This document shows positions 42,999 to 52,550 of a DNA stretch of 64,000 bases, piece by piece. The position numbers and the translations under genes are program-made. How positions within the stretch are numbered: position 1 is the first letter of the stretch; every line of letters begins with the position of its first letter. The stretch spans positions 372,001-436,000 of the forward strand of contig NZ_JACXBS010000001.1 of the NCBI RefSeq assembly GCF_014698015.1, given 5' to 3'. The notes beneath the pieces are model-generated. The model saw only the letters and a list, made by a program, of their open reading frames with translations. It made no database searches and was not told the origin of the DNA. This DNA is from Kocuria sp. cx-455. GTDB taxonomy: Bacteria; Actinomycetota; Actinomycetes; Actinomycetales; Micrococcaceae.

Positions 42999-44489
42999 TT
43001 ACAGCAGGCCCGAGGTGAGGCGACAGACGTTCTCCACGTACTTGTGTCGCAGGGGGCGTTTGTTCCAGGCGTGGAGATCCAACAGGGTCGAGGACGCCTT
43101 GAATTCGTCCACGACCTCCTCCATGCGGTCGTGGAAGTCCTGGTCCACGATCATCACGGACACCTCGAGGTCCAGGGCGAAGGAGCGCTCGTCCATGTTG
43201 GAGGAACCGATCACACTGATCAGGTCGTCCACGAGCACGAACTTGGCGTGCAGCACCGTGGGGGAGCTGTAACGGTAGATCTTGACGCCGGCCTCCGCGA
43301 GTTCCGAGTAGTAGGAATTCTGGGCGTTCTGTGCCAGGAAGTGGTCCGAGGACTCACCCACGAAAAGCTCCACGTCCACCCCTGACTGCGCCTCGGTGGT
43401 GAGCGCGTGCAGCAGGGACTCGTCCGGCACGAAGTACGGGCTGGAGATCACCACGCGGCGATTGGCGTTGTAAATGAGGTGGTTGAACAGCCGCAGGTTG
43501 TTCTCGGTCGTGAACCCGGGACCGGACGGGACCACCTGGGCGTACACGGGGGCTTCCACGTTGGGCAGAACCTCGGTGGCCTCGTCCAGGAGCAGGTCAT
43601 CGGTCTCCGAGTACCAATCGGAGACGAACACCGCGTTGAGTTCGGACACCACGGGCCCGGAGCAACGGATCATTAGATCTTTCCATTCCAGGCCGCGGCG
43701 AAGGTTCTTCCTCTTGTTGTAGGAGCGGTGAATGATGTTCTGCGAACCGGTGTAGGCGATGGACCCGTCCACCACCAGGATCTTGCGGTGATTGCGCAGG
43801 TCCGGGCGTTGCCACTCACCGCGCCACGGGCGGATCGGCAGCATGCGCCGCCAGGGGATGCCGGAGGCATCGAAACGGCGTACGAGTTCCGCGTACCCGG
43901 GGTAGCCCAGCGAACCCACGTGGTCGATCAGGATGCGCACCCGCACACCGCGTTCGTGCGCCCGCACCAGGGAATCCAACAGCACCCGGGACACCTGATC
44001 CGTGGCCACGATGTAGAACTCGAAGTGCACGTAATCGGTGGCCCGATCCACATCACGGGCCATGCGTGCCATGGACTCGTGGTTGTCCGTATCGATGTCG
44101 AAGCCGTTACCGCCCACCATGGGCAACGCGCCCAGTTGATAGTTCAGCTTGGCGGTCGTGGTGACCCATTCGGGTAGGTCGTCGAATTCCTTGCCCAGGG
44201 AGAAATCCTCGGGGGTGTTCTCCCGGATGATGTCGTTCATCTTGGCCTGCTTCTCCATGCGTTTTCGCGGCAGGCGGGAGGAACCAATGATCAGGAACAA
44301 CAACAGCCCCGCGTACGGCAGGAGGAAGATGGCCAGTAGCCATGCCAGAGCGACCGATGGTCTGCGCTGATGGGGGATCCAGCCGAGCGCACCGATTCGG
44401 AGCAACAGGTCGATAATAGCCAGGATCACCAGGATCCACTCGGGGACGGTATCCGGGGAGAACAGGTCGTACGGGGCCCAGGGGAACAT
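42999..44489 (-). CDS. cls: Cardiolipin synthase (PLD family)
   Basis: This 496-residue enzyme has two N-terminal membrane helices and two phospholipase-D HKD motifs: NHRKILVVDGSIAYTGSQN and LHAKFVLVDDLISVIGSSN. It joins two phosphatidylglycerol molecules into cardiolipin on the inner membrane face. The start is the ATG at 44489. Together with a GNAT and the pur genes it follows a common strand, but the 11-nt gap to the GNAT stop suggests read-through rather than a functional link. Confidence 0.92.
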   Translation of the reverse strand: MFPWAPYDLFSPDTVPEWILVILAIIDLLLRIGALGWIPHQRRPSVALAWLLAIFLLPYAGLLLFLIIGSSRLPRKRMEKQAKMNDIIRENTPEDFSLGKEFDDLPEWVTTTAKLNYQLGALPMVGGNGFDIDTDNHESMARMARDVDRATDYVHFEFYIVATDQVSRVLLDSLVRAHERGVRVRILIDHVGSLGYPGYAELVRRFDASGIPWRRMLPIRPWRGEWQRPDLRNHRKILVVDGSIAYTGSQNIIHRSYNKRKNLRRGLEWKDLMIRCSGPVVSELNAVFVSDWYSETDDLLLDEATEVLPNVEAPVYAQVVPSGPGFTTENNLRLFNHLIYNANRRVVISSPYFVPDESLLHALTTEAQSGVDVELFVGESSDHFLAQNAQNSYYSELAEAGVKIYRYSSPTVLHAKFVLVDDLISVIGSSNMDERSFALDLEVSVMIVDQDFHDRMEEVVDEFKASSTLLDLHAWNKRPLRHKYVENVCRLTSGLL

Positions 44490-44500
44490 AGCCGGCCAAC

Positions 44501-45034
44501 TCAGTTACTGGAACGCATCTCCGGGCGGGGATGCACATACGTGGCTTCGATCCCGCCACTCGGACATTCGGTGAAACCGTGCTTGAGCAACAGCTTGCGG
44601 GCGGGCTCGTTGCCCCACGGCACGGAAGCGTTCACGGCCTTGACCTCGGGATCCTGGAAGGCCAACTCCATCAGGTGGGGGAGCACCTCGTCCGCGTACC
44701 CCTGGTTCTGGAGGCTCGGTATCACGGAGCCCACGACCTCGAGTTCGTCGTCAATGGGCGGGCCCACAAAGCCCGCCATGCCAATGATCTGATCCGAGGC
44801 CGTGTCCACGATGGCGAACATCGAGTACATGGTTTCGGTGAAGAAATGGCTGCCGGCGTCCAATGCCGTGTGGGCCCAGTCCTGATCTTCGGGAGTGGGG
44901 AACCCCGGGGCGAACTGTGCCAGATCCGCTGATTCCGTGATCGCCTCGAGCTCGTCCTGGGTGAATGGACGCAACACGAGACGCGCGGCGCGTATCAATC
45001 GCTCCGGGCTGAGCTCTTCGGAAACGTCAGTCAT
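44501..45034 (-). CDS. GNAT-family N-acetyltransferase
   Basis: This 177-residue protein has the acetyltransferase pattern: AARLVLRPFTQDELEAI at the start, ELEVVGSVIPSLQNQGYADEVLPHLME as the acetyl-CoA loop, and NEPARKLLLKHGFTE near the end. It resembles RimJ/RimL-like enzymes; the substrate is unknown. The ATG at 45034 follows AAGGAC 18 nt after the purL stop, so it is probably the last gene of the pur operon. An in-frame TTG overlapping the purL stop is a weaker alternative. Confidence 0.82.
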   Translation of the reverse strand: MTDVSEELSPERLIRAARLVLRPFTQDELEAITESADLAQFAPGFPTPEDQDWAHTALDAGSHFFTETMYSMFAIVDTASDQIIGMAGFVGPPIDDELEVVGSVIPSLQNQGYADEVLPHLMELAFQDPEVKAVNASVPWGNEPARKLLLKHGFTECPSGGIEATYVHPRPEMRSSN

Positions 45035-45051
45035 GGTGTCTGTCCTTATGG

Positions 45052-47349
45052 TCAACCGAAATACCTGGGCAGGGTGGAGCTATGGGCTTCGCGCAAGGTG
45101 CCCAGCTCCACGGAGAACTCGCCCTGAACATCCAGGGCTCCGGACTCCGCGTCCACCACGCCAATGCGCGCGAACGGATAGTTGCGCACGGTGCACATGT
45201 CCTTGAAGCGCACCTCTTCCGAGCGGGGGACGGCCACCACGGTCCGGCCCTGGGACTCGGAGAACAGTAACGTGAAGGTGTCCACGCCGTCACGATCGGC
45301 CACTTCCCCCAGACCGATTCGTGCACCCACGCCAAAGCGCAGGGCCATTTCCGACAGGGTCGCGGCCAAGCCACCCTCGGAAACATCGTGTGCTGCGTCG
45401 ATCATGCCGTCCCGCGACATGTTGACGAGCATATCCCCCAGGGTGCGCTCCCGCTTCAGATCGACCTTGGGGGGCCGGCCACCCAGGTGACCGCGCACGC
45501 GGGCCCATTCGGAGCCGTCCAACTCATCCGCGGTCTCACCGAGCAGGTAAACGGCCTGGCCGTCCTCGTGCCACCCGGACGGGGTGCGGCGAGCGACGTC
45601 GTCGAGCACACCCATCAGGGCGACCACCGGGGTCGGGTTGATGGCGACGCCGCCGGTCTGGTTGTACAGCGAGACGTTGCCGCCCGTGACGGGCACGCCC
45701 AGCTCCTGGCAACCGTCGGACAGCCCGCGCACGGCCTCGGCGAATTGCCACATGATGTCGGGGTCCTCGGGGGAGCCGAAGTTCAGGCAGTCGGAGACGG
45801 CCGCCGGGCGAGCGCCGGCGGTCGTGACGTTCCGGTAGGCCTGGGCGAGCGCGAGCTGCGCGCCGGCGTACGGGTCCAGGCGGGTGTAGCGACCGTTGCA
45901 GTCGGTGGACAGGGCCACACCCAGGCCGGTCTCTTGATCCACACGGATCACGCCGGCGTCATCCGGCATGGCCATGGCGGTGTTGCCCTGCACGTAGTGG
46001 TCGTACTGGCTGGTGACCCAGTCCTTGGAGCACAGGTTGGGTGAGGCCATCAGTTCGAGTACTGCCTGACGCAGCTGCGCACCGGAGGGACGGGAGGCAT
46101 CCTCGGGGGAGCCGCTGAAGTGGTTGGACTGCAGCTGATCCTGGGACTCGGGGCGAGCGAAGGGTCGTTCGTAAACCGGGCCGTCATGGGCCACGGTGCG
46201 CGGATCCACGTCCACAATCACCTCGCCCTGGTAGTCGATGACCAACCGGCCGGTGTCCGTGACCTCACCGATCCACGAGTACTCCACGTCCCACTTGGTC
46301 ATGACCGCCTCGAAAGCCGCGACCTTTTCCGGGGTCACCACGGCCATCATGCGTTCCTGGGACTCGGACATCAGGATCTCACCGGGGGTCAGGGTGGGAT
46401 CGCGCAACAGCACCTTGGTCAGGTCCACGCGCATGCCACCGTCACCGTTGGAGGCGAGCTCTGAGGTGGCGCAGGAGATACCCGCGGCGCCGAGATCCTG
46501 AATGCCCTCCACCAGGGAGGCCTTGAACAACTCCAGGCAGCACTCGATGAGCACCTTTTCCGCGAACGGGTCACCCACCTGGACGGCGGGGCGCTTGGAC
46601 GGTTTGGAGTCGTCGAAGGATTCGGAGGCCAGCACGGAGGCGCCACCAATGCCGTCGCCGCCCGTGCGGGCACCGAACAGCACCACTTTATTGCCGGTGC
46701 CGGAGGCGTTGGCCAGGCGGATGTCCTCGTGACGCATGACGCCCACGGCCAGGGCATTGACCAGCGGGTTGCCCTGGTAGCAGGGGTCGAACTCCACTTC
46801 ACCGCCAATGTTGGGCAGACCCAGCGAGTTGCCGTAGCCACCCACGCCGGCCACCACACCGTGCACCACGCGCTGGGTGTCCGGGTGGTCGATGGCGCCA
46901 AAGCGCAACGGGTCCATCACGGCCACCGGGCGGGCGCCCATGGAGATGATGTCGCGGACAATGCCACCCACTCCGGTCGCGGCACCCTGGTAGGGCTCCA
47001 CGAAGGACGGGTGGTTGTGGGACTCGATCTTGAAGGTCACGGCCCAGCCGTCACCGATGTCCGTGACGCCGGCGTTCTCGCCGATGCCCACCATGAGGTC
47101 CTTGCGCATCTCGTCGGTGACCTTGTCCCCGAACTGGCGCAGATGCACCTTGGTGGACTTGTAGGAGCAATGCTCGGACCACATGACCGAGTACATGGCC
47201 AGTTCCGCGGCGGTGGGGCGGCGGCCCAGGATGTCTTTCACCCGATCGAATTCGGATGCGGTCAACCCCAGCTCCGCCCAGGGCAGCTCGGTGTCCGGGG
47301 TGGAGGCGGCGTGCTCAACGGTGTCCAGGTTGAAGTGCGTTTCGCTCAT
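45052..47349 (-). CDS. purL: Phosphoribosylformylglycinamidine synthase subunit PurL
   Basis: This 765-residue small-type PurL takes ammonia from PurQ and converts FGAR and ATP to FGAM in purine synthesis. The N-terminus [21 protein letters not shown] and the metal/ATP motif [26 protein letters not shown] are typical, and [12 protein letters not shown] marks the second half. It follows purS and purQ in order; a 114-nt gap to purQ shows no hairpin of note. Confidence 0.96.
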   Translation of the reverse strand: MSETHFNLDTVEHAASTPDTELPWAELGLTASEFDRVKDILGRRPTAAELAMYSVMWSEHCSYKSTKVHLRQFGDKVTDEMRKDLMVGIGENAGVTDIGDGWAVTFKIESHNHPSFVEPYQGAATGVGGIVRDIISMGARPVAVMDPLRFGAIDHPDTQRVVHGVVAGVGGYGNSLGLPNIGGEVEFDPCYQGNPLVNALAVGVMRHEDIRLANASGTGNKVVLFGARTGGDGIGGASVLASESFDDSKPSKRPAVQVGDPFAEKVLIECCLELFKASLVEGIQDLGAAGISCATSELASNGDGGMRVDLTKVLLRDPTLTPGEILMSESQERMMAVVTPEKVAAFEAVMTKWDVEYSWIGEVTDTGRLVIDYQGEVIVDVDPRTVAHDGPVYERPFARPESQDQLQSNHFSGSPEDASRPSGAQLRQAVLELMASPNLCSKDWVTSQYDHYVQGNTAMAMPDDAGVIRVDQETGLGVALSTDCNGRYTRLDPYAGAQLALAQAYRNVTTAGARPAAVSDCLNFGSPEDPDIMWQFAEAVRGLSDGCQELGVPVTGGNVSLYNQTGGVAINPTPVVALMGVLDDVARRTPSGWHEDGQAVYLLGETADELDGSEWARVRGHLGGRPPKVDLKRERTLGDMLVNMSRDGMIDAAHDVSEGGLAATLSEMALRFGVGARIGLGEVADRDGVDTFTLLFSESQGRTVVAVPRSEEVRFKDMCTVRNYPFARIGVVDAESGALDVQGEFSVELGTLREAHSSTLPRYFG

Positions 47350-47463
47350 GTCGTTTACGAGAATCCCTTGCCGTGGTGGTGGGCGCGTACGGTGCGTTTG
47401 CGGCGCTCACGCAAGAATGTCTGATGAAGGTGCGGGCCCGAATACTGACGGGCCGGCGGGGCG

Positions 47464-48255
47464 TCAGCGGGTCAGTCGCTCCAGGACGGACACGAAGATG
47501 TCCAGACCGTCGGTGCCCTGGCGCATGTCCACCTCACCGGCACCGGAGGAATCCGCGCCGAATCCGGGTTCCACCGCGTGCTCCGGGTGGGGCATGAGCC
47601 CCACCACGTTGCCGCGCGCGTTGGTGATTCCCGCAATGTCGTTGCGCGAGCCGTTGGGATTGCCGCCCATGTAGCGGAAAACCACGCGGTTCTCGGCCTC
47701 CAACTCGTCCAGGGTGCGCTGATCGGCCACGTACTGGCCGTCCTGGTTCTTGAGCGGCACCACAATGGTCTGACCCTGCTCGTAACGACCGGTCCAGGCG
47801 GTATCCGCGTTCTCGATGCGCAGCGCCTGATCACGGCAGAGGAACTTCAACCGCTCGTTCTTGATCATGGAGCCGGGCAAGAGATGCGATTCGGTGAGCA
47901 CCTGGAAACCGTTGCAAATGCCCAGGACGGGCAGAGCGGCGTCGGACGTGGCGGCGTGCGCGATCTTGGCCATGAGCGGGGCGAATCGCGCGATCGCGCC
48001 GGCGCGCAGGTAATCACCGTAGGAGAAGCCACCCGGGAGGATCACGGCATCCACGTTCTGCAGATCCTCGTCCGCGTACCAGAGCGCAACGGCGGTGCCA
48101 CCGGCGAGCTGCACGGCGCGCATGGCATCGCGGTCGTCCAGGGTGCCGGGGAAGGTGACCACTCCCACGCGTACGTCCTGCAAGGCAGCATCGGGGCCGG
48201 GCTGGGAGAGATCCGCGATCAAAGGGGTCTGCTCGGCGGTCAAATTCTGGGCCAC
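47464..48255 (-). CDS. purQ: Phosphoribosylformylglycinamidine synthase subunit PurQ
   Basis: This 263-residue glutaminase delivers ammonia to PurL. The nucleophile cysteine is in [13 protein letters not shown] and the His-Glu pair in [10 protein letters not shown]. The first 27 residues form a polar extension before [16 protein letters not shown], the usual start, so translation might begin further in. The GTG at 48255 lies two bases after the purS stop, which favours coupling. It is the second gene of purSQL. Confidence 0.94.
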   Translation of the reverse strand: MAQNLTAEQTPLIADLSQPGPDAALQDVRVGVVTFPGTLDDRDAMRAVQLAGGTAVALWYADEDLQNVDAVILPGGFSYGDYLRAGAIARFAPLMAKIAHAATSDAALPVLGICNGFQVLTESHLLPGSMIKNERLKFLCRDQALRIENADTAWTGRYEQGQTIVVPLKNQDGQYVADQRTLDELEAENRVVFRYMGGNPNGSRNDIAGITNARGNVVGLMPHPEHAVEPGFGADSSGAGEVDMRQGTDGLDIFVSVLERLTR

Positions 48256-48257
48256 GA

Positions 48258-48515
48258 TCAGTTCTCCCCGCCGAGCACCGAAACGTTCACGACGTCCTCG
48301 ATGACTGGGTTGGAGAGCAGCTTCTCGGCGGCCTCGCGAGCCTGGGCGAGTACCTCGTCCGTTGCGTCACCGTCCACGGTGAGTTCGAAACGGCGGCCCT
48401 GACGGACCTCGCTGAAACCATCCAGCCCGATCCGGGGCAGTTCGTTGGCAATTGCCTTGCCCTGCGGGTCAAGGATTTCCGGCTTGGGCATTACATCAAC
48501 CACGATACGGGCCAT
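48258..48515 (-). CDS. purS: Phosphoribosylformylglycinamidine synthase subunit PurS
   Basis: This 85-residue bridging subunit holds PurL and PurQ together. It reads [20 protein letters not shown] at the N-terminus, with [12 protein letters not shown] and [13 protein letters not shown] later, all hallmarks of PurS. The ATG at 48515 follows AGGAGTTGTA; a start eight codons upstream has no such support. It is the first gene of the operon, so the promoter should lie in 48516-48748. Confidence 0.95.
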   Translation of the reverse strand: MARIVVDVMPKPEILDPQGKAIANELPRIGLDGFSEVRQGRRFELTVDGDATDEVLAQAREAAEKLLSNPVIEDVVNVSVLGGEN

Positions 48516-48748
48516 TACAACTCCTGAGATTCGAGCCAATCCTCGCCCATCCTATCTGTCAGAAGGCTCGTCCGCGGCAGCGTGTGAAGCACCGGGTCCC
48601 TCAATGGGTGGCCCTCCGGCGCGCGGCCGTATGACTCCGTTTCCGTTCCGCACGGATGGGGGCATCGAAGTGGCTCGGGGATCAGGGCTCTCCTACGATA
48701 GGCAGCACACTTATTTTATCGAGCACATGCAATGTGAGGAGTGGGCGG

Positions 48749-50569
48749 ATGAAGACAACGCGGCTCCGCGCGGTACCACTGAGTGAGCTGCCGCCCCGGT
48801 GCAACGGGTACGTGGATCTGCGCTCCTACGCGGCGATCGGGGACGGCCGCACGGTTGCCCTGGTCTCCCACGACGGGTCCGTGGACTGGTACCCAATTCC
48901 CGACCTGGATTCGGCGCCCACGTTCGCGCGATTGCTCGACGCCGAGCACGGTGGCTGTATTGAACTGTGCCCGGATGAGCGGTTCGAGGTCGACCGTGCG
49001 TATCTCCCGGGCACCAACATTCTGCAGACCACATACACCACTGCTTCGGGGAGGGTGCAGGTCACCGACTCCTTGAACGTCGGTTCGACCGGGCGACTGC
49101 CTTGGAATGAACTCGCACGGGCGGTGGAGGGTCTGGAGGGAACTGTTCCCATGCGATGGCGTGTGGCCCCGGGGACCATGCTCAACACGGTCTCCCCCTG
49201 GGTCGATGTCACAGCGCGCAAGCCCGTGCTGCGCGCCAACGAGGTCTCGGTGGGGGTGTGCGGTGAACACGTGGGGGAGAGCAAGGTCGAGGAGCAGCAG
49301 ATCTCGGGATGCTTCCGCACCACGCCCGGCTCGCAGCACCTGCTGGCGGTGGTTGCAACGCACAGTGAACCCCTCCGGCTACCGGCTCCGCGGGAGATCC
49401 GCAAGAACCTCGAGATGACCCGAGAAACCTGGCTGCGGTGGGGGGATCTGCTCGAATCCGACGGGCCCTACGGCGAGGAAGCCCAACGCAGTGCGCTGGT
49501 GTTGAAGTTGTTGAGCCACAGCCCGTCGGGGTCCGTGGCAGCGGCCGCAACCACCTCCCTGCCCGAGAACATGGCGGGCACCAAGAACTACGACTACCGC
49601 TTTGCGTGGATCCGTGACGCCACCTACGCCCTGCAAGCGCTGTTGCAACTGGGGGAGCAGGAGGACGTGCACGCCCAAGTGTCCTGGCTGCTTCGCCTGG
49701 TCCGAGCCCAGGTGCCGCACCTGCACGTGCTCAACCGTTTGAACGGCGAAGTCCCCGAGACCCGCATGACAGAGTACGACGTCCCAGGATGGCGAGGAAC
49801 CGGCCCGGTGGTGGCGGGCAACGCTGCGGCCGACCAGTTACAACTGGGTGTCTACGGGGACGTGTTCGATGTGGCGCACCATTACGTGGCAGGCGGTAAC
49901 GTGCTGGACACGGCCACCGCGCGGATGTTGGCCGACCTCGCGGACGCGATCTGCGACGCGTGGCGCCGCCCCGATTCGGGAATGTGGGAACTGCCCGAAC
50001 ACCGCCACTACACGAGCTCCAAAATGGGGTGCTGGCACGGGTTGGACTGTGCCGTGCAGTTGGCGGAGGACGGCCATATCCCCGGCTGCGTGGATCGCTG
50101 GCGGGCAGAAAGAGAACGCATCAGGGCGTGGATCGACACCGAATGCTGGAGTGAGCAACGGGGCGCCTACGTCTGGTACCCGGGGACCGAAGAGCTCGAC
50201 GCGTCAGTCTTGCTGCACGCGATGACCGGCTTCGACCGGGGTCCGAGGATGACATCAACCATTGCCGCCCTTCGCCAAGAACTCGGCCGCGGGCCGTTGC
50301 TGTACCGCTACAGCGGGATGGACGCGGAGGAAGGCGCGTTCGTTGCGTGTTCGTTCTGGACCGTCGCCGCGCTGACCGCCGTCGGCCAGCGCCAGCAGGC
50401 CGTGGAGCTCATGGACCGCATGATGCCATTGGCCAACGATCTTGGCCTGTTCACGGAGATGATCGATCCCGAAGACTACTCGTTCCTGGGAAACTTTCCG
50501 CAGGCTCTGAGTCATTTGGCGGTGCTCAATGCGGCACTCGCACTGCGGGGTCATGACACCGAGTCCTGA
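48749..50569 (+). CDS. Glycoside hydrolase family 15 protein
   Basis: This 606-residue enzyme has an N-terminal beta-sandwich domain (NGYVDLRSYAAIGDGRTVALV to about 260) and an (alpha/alpha)6 barrel with KNYDYRFAWIRDATYAL, SSKMGCWHGLDCAVQL and RYSGMDAEEGAFVACSFWTV. GH15 members include glucoamylases and the actinobacterial trehalases. There is no signal peptide, so it acts inside the cell. It could split trehalose or maltodextrins, but there is no sugar gene next to it. The start at 48749 has AGGAG seven bases before it. Confidence 0.9.
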   Translation: MKTTRLRAVPLSELPPRCNGYVDLRSYAAIGDGRTVALVSHDGSVDWYPIPDLDSAPTFARLLDAEHGGCIELCPDERFEVDRAYLPGTNILQTTYTTASGRVQVTDSLNVGSTGRLPWNELARAVEGLEGTVPMRWRVAPGTMLNTVSPWVDVTARKPVLRANEVSVGVCGEHVGESKVEEQQISGCFRTTPGSQHLLAVVATHSEPLRLPAPREIRKNLEMTRETWLRWGDLLESDGPYGEEAQRSALVLKLLSHSPSGSVAAAATTSLPENMAGTKNYDYRFAWIRDATYALQALLQLGEQEDVHAQVSWLLRLVRAQVPHLHVLNRLNGEVPETRMTEYDVPGWRGTGPVVAGNAAADQLQLGVYGDVFDVAHHYVAGGNVLDTATARMLADLADAICDAWRRPDSGMWELPEHRHYTSSKMGCWHGLDCAVQLAEDGHIPGCVDRWRAERERIRAWIDTECWSEQRGAYVWYPGTEELDASVLLHAMTGFDRGPRMTSTIAALRQELGRGPLLYRYSGMDAEEGAFVACSFWTVAALTAVGQRQQAVELMDRMMPLANDLGLFTEMIDPEDYSFLGNFPQALSHLAVLNAALALRGHDTES

Positions 50570-50580
50570 GCATGGGGCGG

Positions 50581-50597
50581 GGCCGCAGCGTGCGGCC
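50581..50597. terminator. Short hairpin between GH15 and Rieske genes
   Basis: GGCCGCA pairs with TGCGGCC around a GCG loop, between convergent genes. A weak bidirectional terminator. Confidence 0.4.
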
Positions 50598-50625
50598 GGG
50601 GCGGCGCCGGAAGGTGATCCTCAAT

Positions 50626-50997
50626 TCAGCTGAAACGGGCCATGACCCAACCGTCCGTCACGGTGACGTCCGCCCGGGTCAGGTCCTTGCTCGGGTCGTC
50701 GGTGGCAGCCCGTCCCGAAGCCACGCTCAGTCGCGATCCCAGAAACCGGCCGTCCGGGGCGAACAGCCAGTAGTGATTGGGGCACTCAAAGTGTTCCGCG
50801 CGCCCCGCGGGTTCGCGGCAAACGGTGGCCCGCTGGTGGGGACACGTGTTGGACAGGACATGAAGGGCACCTGCGGCGTCACGGGTCACCAGAACGGACC
50901 CTGTGCTGCAGCGAGCCGTCACGAAATCAAAGGATTGCGGAAGCGCCGACACCTCAACAACTCGTTCCCACTGTCCGGGTGATGCCGGATCGATCAC
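50626..50997 (-). CDS. Rieske 2Fe-2S domain protein
   Basis: This 123-residue protein is a stand-alone Rieske domain. The cluster ligands are in SNTCPHQRATV (C and H) and ECPNHYWLFAPDG (C and H). It is soluble and would act as an electron carrier or redox sensor. The GTG at 50997 overlaps the stop of the upstream gene (GTGA), and GGAGGAG lies seven bases before it. It is the last gene of the ohrR - unknown - Rieske operon. Rieske partners of ring-hydroxylating enzymes look similar, but no oxygenase is recognisable next to it. Confidence 0.88.
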   Translation of the reverse strand: MIDPASPGQWERVVEVSALPQSFDFVTARCSTGSVLVTRDAAGALHVLSNTCPHQRATVCREPAGRAEHFECPNHYWLFAPDGRFLGSRLSVASGRAATDDPSKDLTRADVTVTDGWVMARFS

Positions 50998-51968
50998 GAA
51001 GAGACTCCTCCAGCGCTCACAGGAGAGTCCGTCGGACGGGGAGCGGCCTGGCTCTCGGAGGATTCGGCGTCCGCGAGCAGGCGGTCGGTGACAGCGAGAA
51101 TTCGGTGGCGCAGGCTCTCGGATCGGGTGGCAAAGTCCCGCTGACGCCGGACGTATTCCGCTTTCCCCGCGGGAGTCTCGATCCGCACCGGTTCGTAGCC
51201 CCAACCGCTCAGTTCGTACGGCGATGCTTCCATGTCCGTGCGGCGCACCTCCCACGCCAGCTCGAAGCAATCGGCCAGCAGATCCGAATCCACCGCGGGC
51301 AGTAGCTTGTAGGCCCACTTGTAGAGGTCCATGTTCGCGTGCAGACACCCCGGTTGTTCCATGCCTCGCTGGGATTCGCGGGAGGGCTTCAATTCATTGC
51401 GATCCACGGCCTGCGGGTGGAAGAACCGGAACGCATCGAAGTGCGAGCAGCGGATCCGGTGCGATTCCACCACCTGGTTGGTGCCTTCAGCGCCCAACCT
51501 CAGCTCCAGATAGTCGTGACGCACGCCGTTCTCCTGCGCCTTGTACGCCATAGCCCACTCGTGCAGGCCAAAGCAATCGAACGTGCCGGTTTTGGCCACG
51601 GTGTTGGACAGCAGTTCCCGGGTGAAGCGGATCGCGGTCTCGCGTTTCGCGATGAACGCCTCGTGATCCAGAACGACGCCGCTCACCCCCGCGGGCGCGC
51701 CCGTCACCCGCAGCTCGGCCGGGGTGGCGGGGCGGTAGAACTTCCAGCCCGCCCTCTCCGGGGCGTCCAGCAAGATGGTCCCGAACCCGGGGTGCCACCG
51801 TGTGAACTGGGCGGGGGACAGCGTGTAGTACGTGAACAGGAAATCTTCCACGGGGTGCCGGCGGCCCTCATGCCTGCGATTCAGGAACGGGGTGGTGAAT
51901 CCGCAAATACGCTGTTCGTGTGCCCGGGACGCTGCCAGCCATTGCTCACGGAACAGGACATCAAGCAC
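50994..51968 (-). CDS. Conserved protein of unknown function
   Basis: This 324-residue protein belongs to an actinobacterial family sometimes labelled 3-methyladenine DNA glycosylase, but I see no glycosylase motif. Segments that look strongly conserved are HPVEDFLFTYYTLSPAQF, RWHPGFGTIL, FDCFGLHEWAMAYK, RCSHFDAFRFFHP, EQPGCLHANMDLYKWAYKL and RRTDMEASPYELSGWGYEPV. They are rich in His, Cys and Asp, as in a metalloenzyme. No membrane helices are present. The GTG start at 51968 overlaps the ohrR stop by eight bases, and its own stop overlaps the Rieske start. The tight three-gene coupling suggests a redox-linked enzyme fed by the Rieske protein (inference). Confidence 0.8.
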   Translation of the reverse strand: MLDVLFREQWLAASRAHEQRICGFTTPFLNRRHEGRRHPVEDFLFTYYTLSPAQFTRWHPGFGTILLDAPERAGWKFYRPATPAELRVTGAPAGVSGVVLDHEAFIAKRETAIRFTRELLSNTVAKTGTFDCFGLHEWAMAYKAQENGVRHDYLELRLGAEGTNQVVESHRIRCSHFDAFRFFHPQAVDRNELKPSRESQRGMEQPGCLHANMDLYKWAYKLLPAVDSDLLADCFELAWEVRRTDMEASPYELSGWGYEPVRIETPAGKAEYVRRQRDFATRSESLRHRILAVTDRLLADAESSESQAAPRPTDSPVSAGGVSS

Positions 51969-52440
51969 GCGATGCTTCTTCCGCCCGGGTGATCATATGG
52001 TGCATGGCGGTGTTGAGGTCCTTGACCTGTTCCGCAGTGACGCCCAGGCGTTCCATCATGACCAGGGGAACGTCAGAGGCTTTCTCCTTGAGCTTCCGAC
52101 CCTCGTCCGTGAGAGTAACGGCCAAAGCACGTTCGTTCTCGGGGTCGCGGTCGCGGCAGATCAGGCCGCGGGACTCCAACCGCTTCAACAACGGGGACAG
52201 TGTCGCCGAATCCTGCATGAGCTCGGAACTCAGGTGCTTCACGGTGCGGGGGCTGGAACCCCATAACGAGAGCATGACCAAATATTGCGGGTGAGTCAGT
52301 CCCAACGGTTCCAGAATGGGCCGGTAGCTCTGGACTACCATTCGTGATGCCACGGACAGGGAGAAACACAGTTGGTTCGTCAGAGCCAGTGGATCGTGCG
52401 GAGCGTTCTCGGAAAGGTTCTCACCAGCTTGGCTGTCCAT
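51961..52440 (-). CDS. OhrR-like MarR-family regulator
   Basis: This 159-residue MarR protein has the N-terminal LTNQLCFSLSVASR, in which the cysteine matches the peroxide-sensing Cys of OhrR (LCFALYSA in the well-known members). It also has a winged HTH (TVKHLSSELMQDSATLSPLLKR) and the wing RDRDPENERALAVTLTDEG. OhrR represses its targets until an organic hydroperoxide or hypochlorite oxidises the cysteine. Its usual target ohr is not here; instead the unknown protein and Rieske genes follow in the same transcript. The start at 52440 is a clear ATG after GAAGAGGCACAC. Confidence 0.87.
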   Translation of the reverse strand: MDSQAGENLSENAPHDPLALTNQLCFSLSVASRMVVQSYRPILEPLGLTHPQYLVMLSLWGSSPRTVKHLSSELMQDSATLSPLLKRLESRGLICRDRDPENERALAVTLTDEGRKLKEKASDVPLVMMERLGVTAEQVKDLNTAMHHMITRAEEASRA

Positions 52441-52473
52441 GTGTGCCTCTTCAACGTCTATGACGCGTCTGTG

Positions 52474-52490
52474 AATTTGTGCATTAAATT
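52474..52490. promoter_or_regulatory. Candidate OhrR operator
   Basis: AATTT-n7-AAATT is an AT-rich inverted repeat in an otherwise GC-rich region, 34 nt before the ohrR start. It resembles in style the AT-rich palindromes bound by OhrR. Confidence 0.45.
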
Positions 52491-52550
52491 TTAGGTCACG
52501 GGCCACCCGGATGGCAGCCCGTGACCTCACTACCTATAAAACCAGGATTC

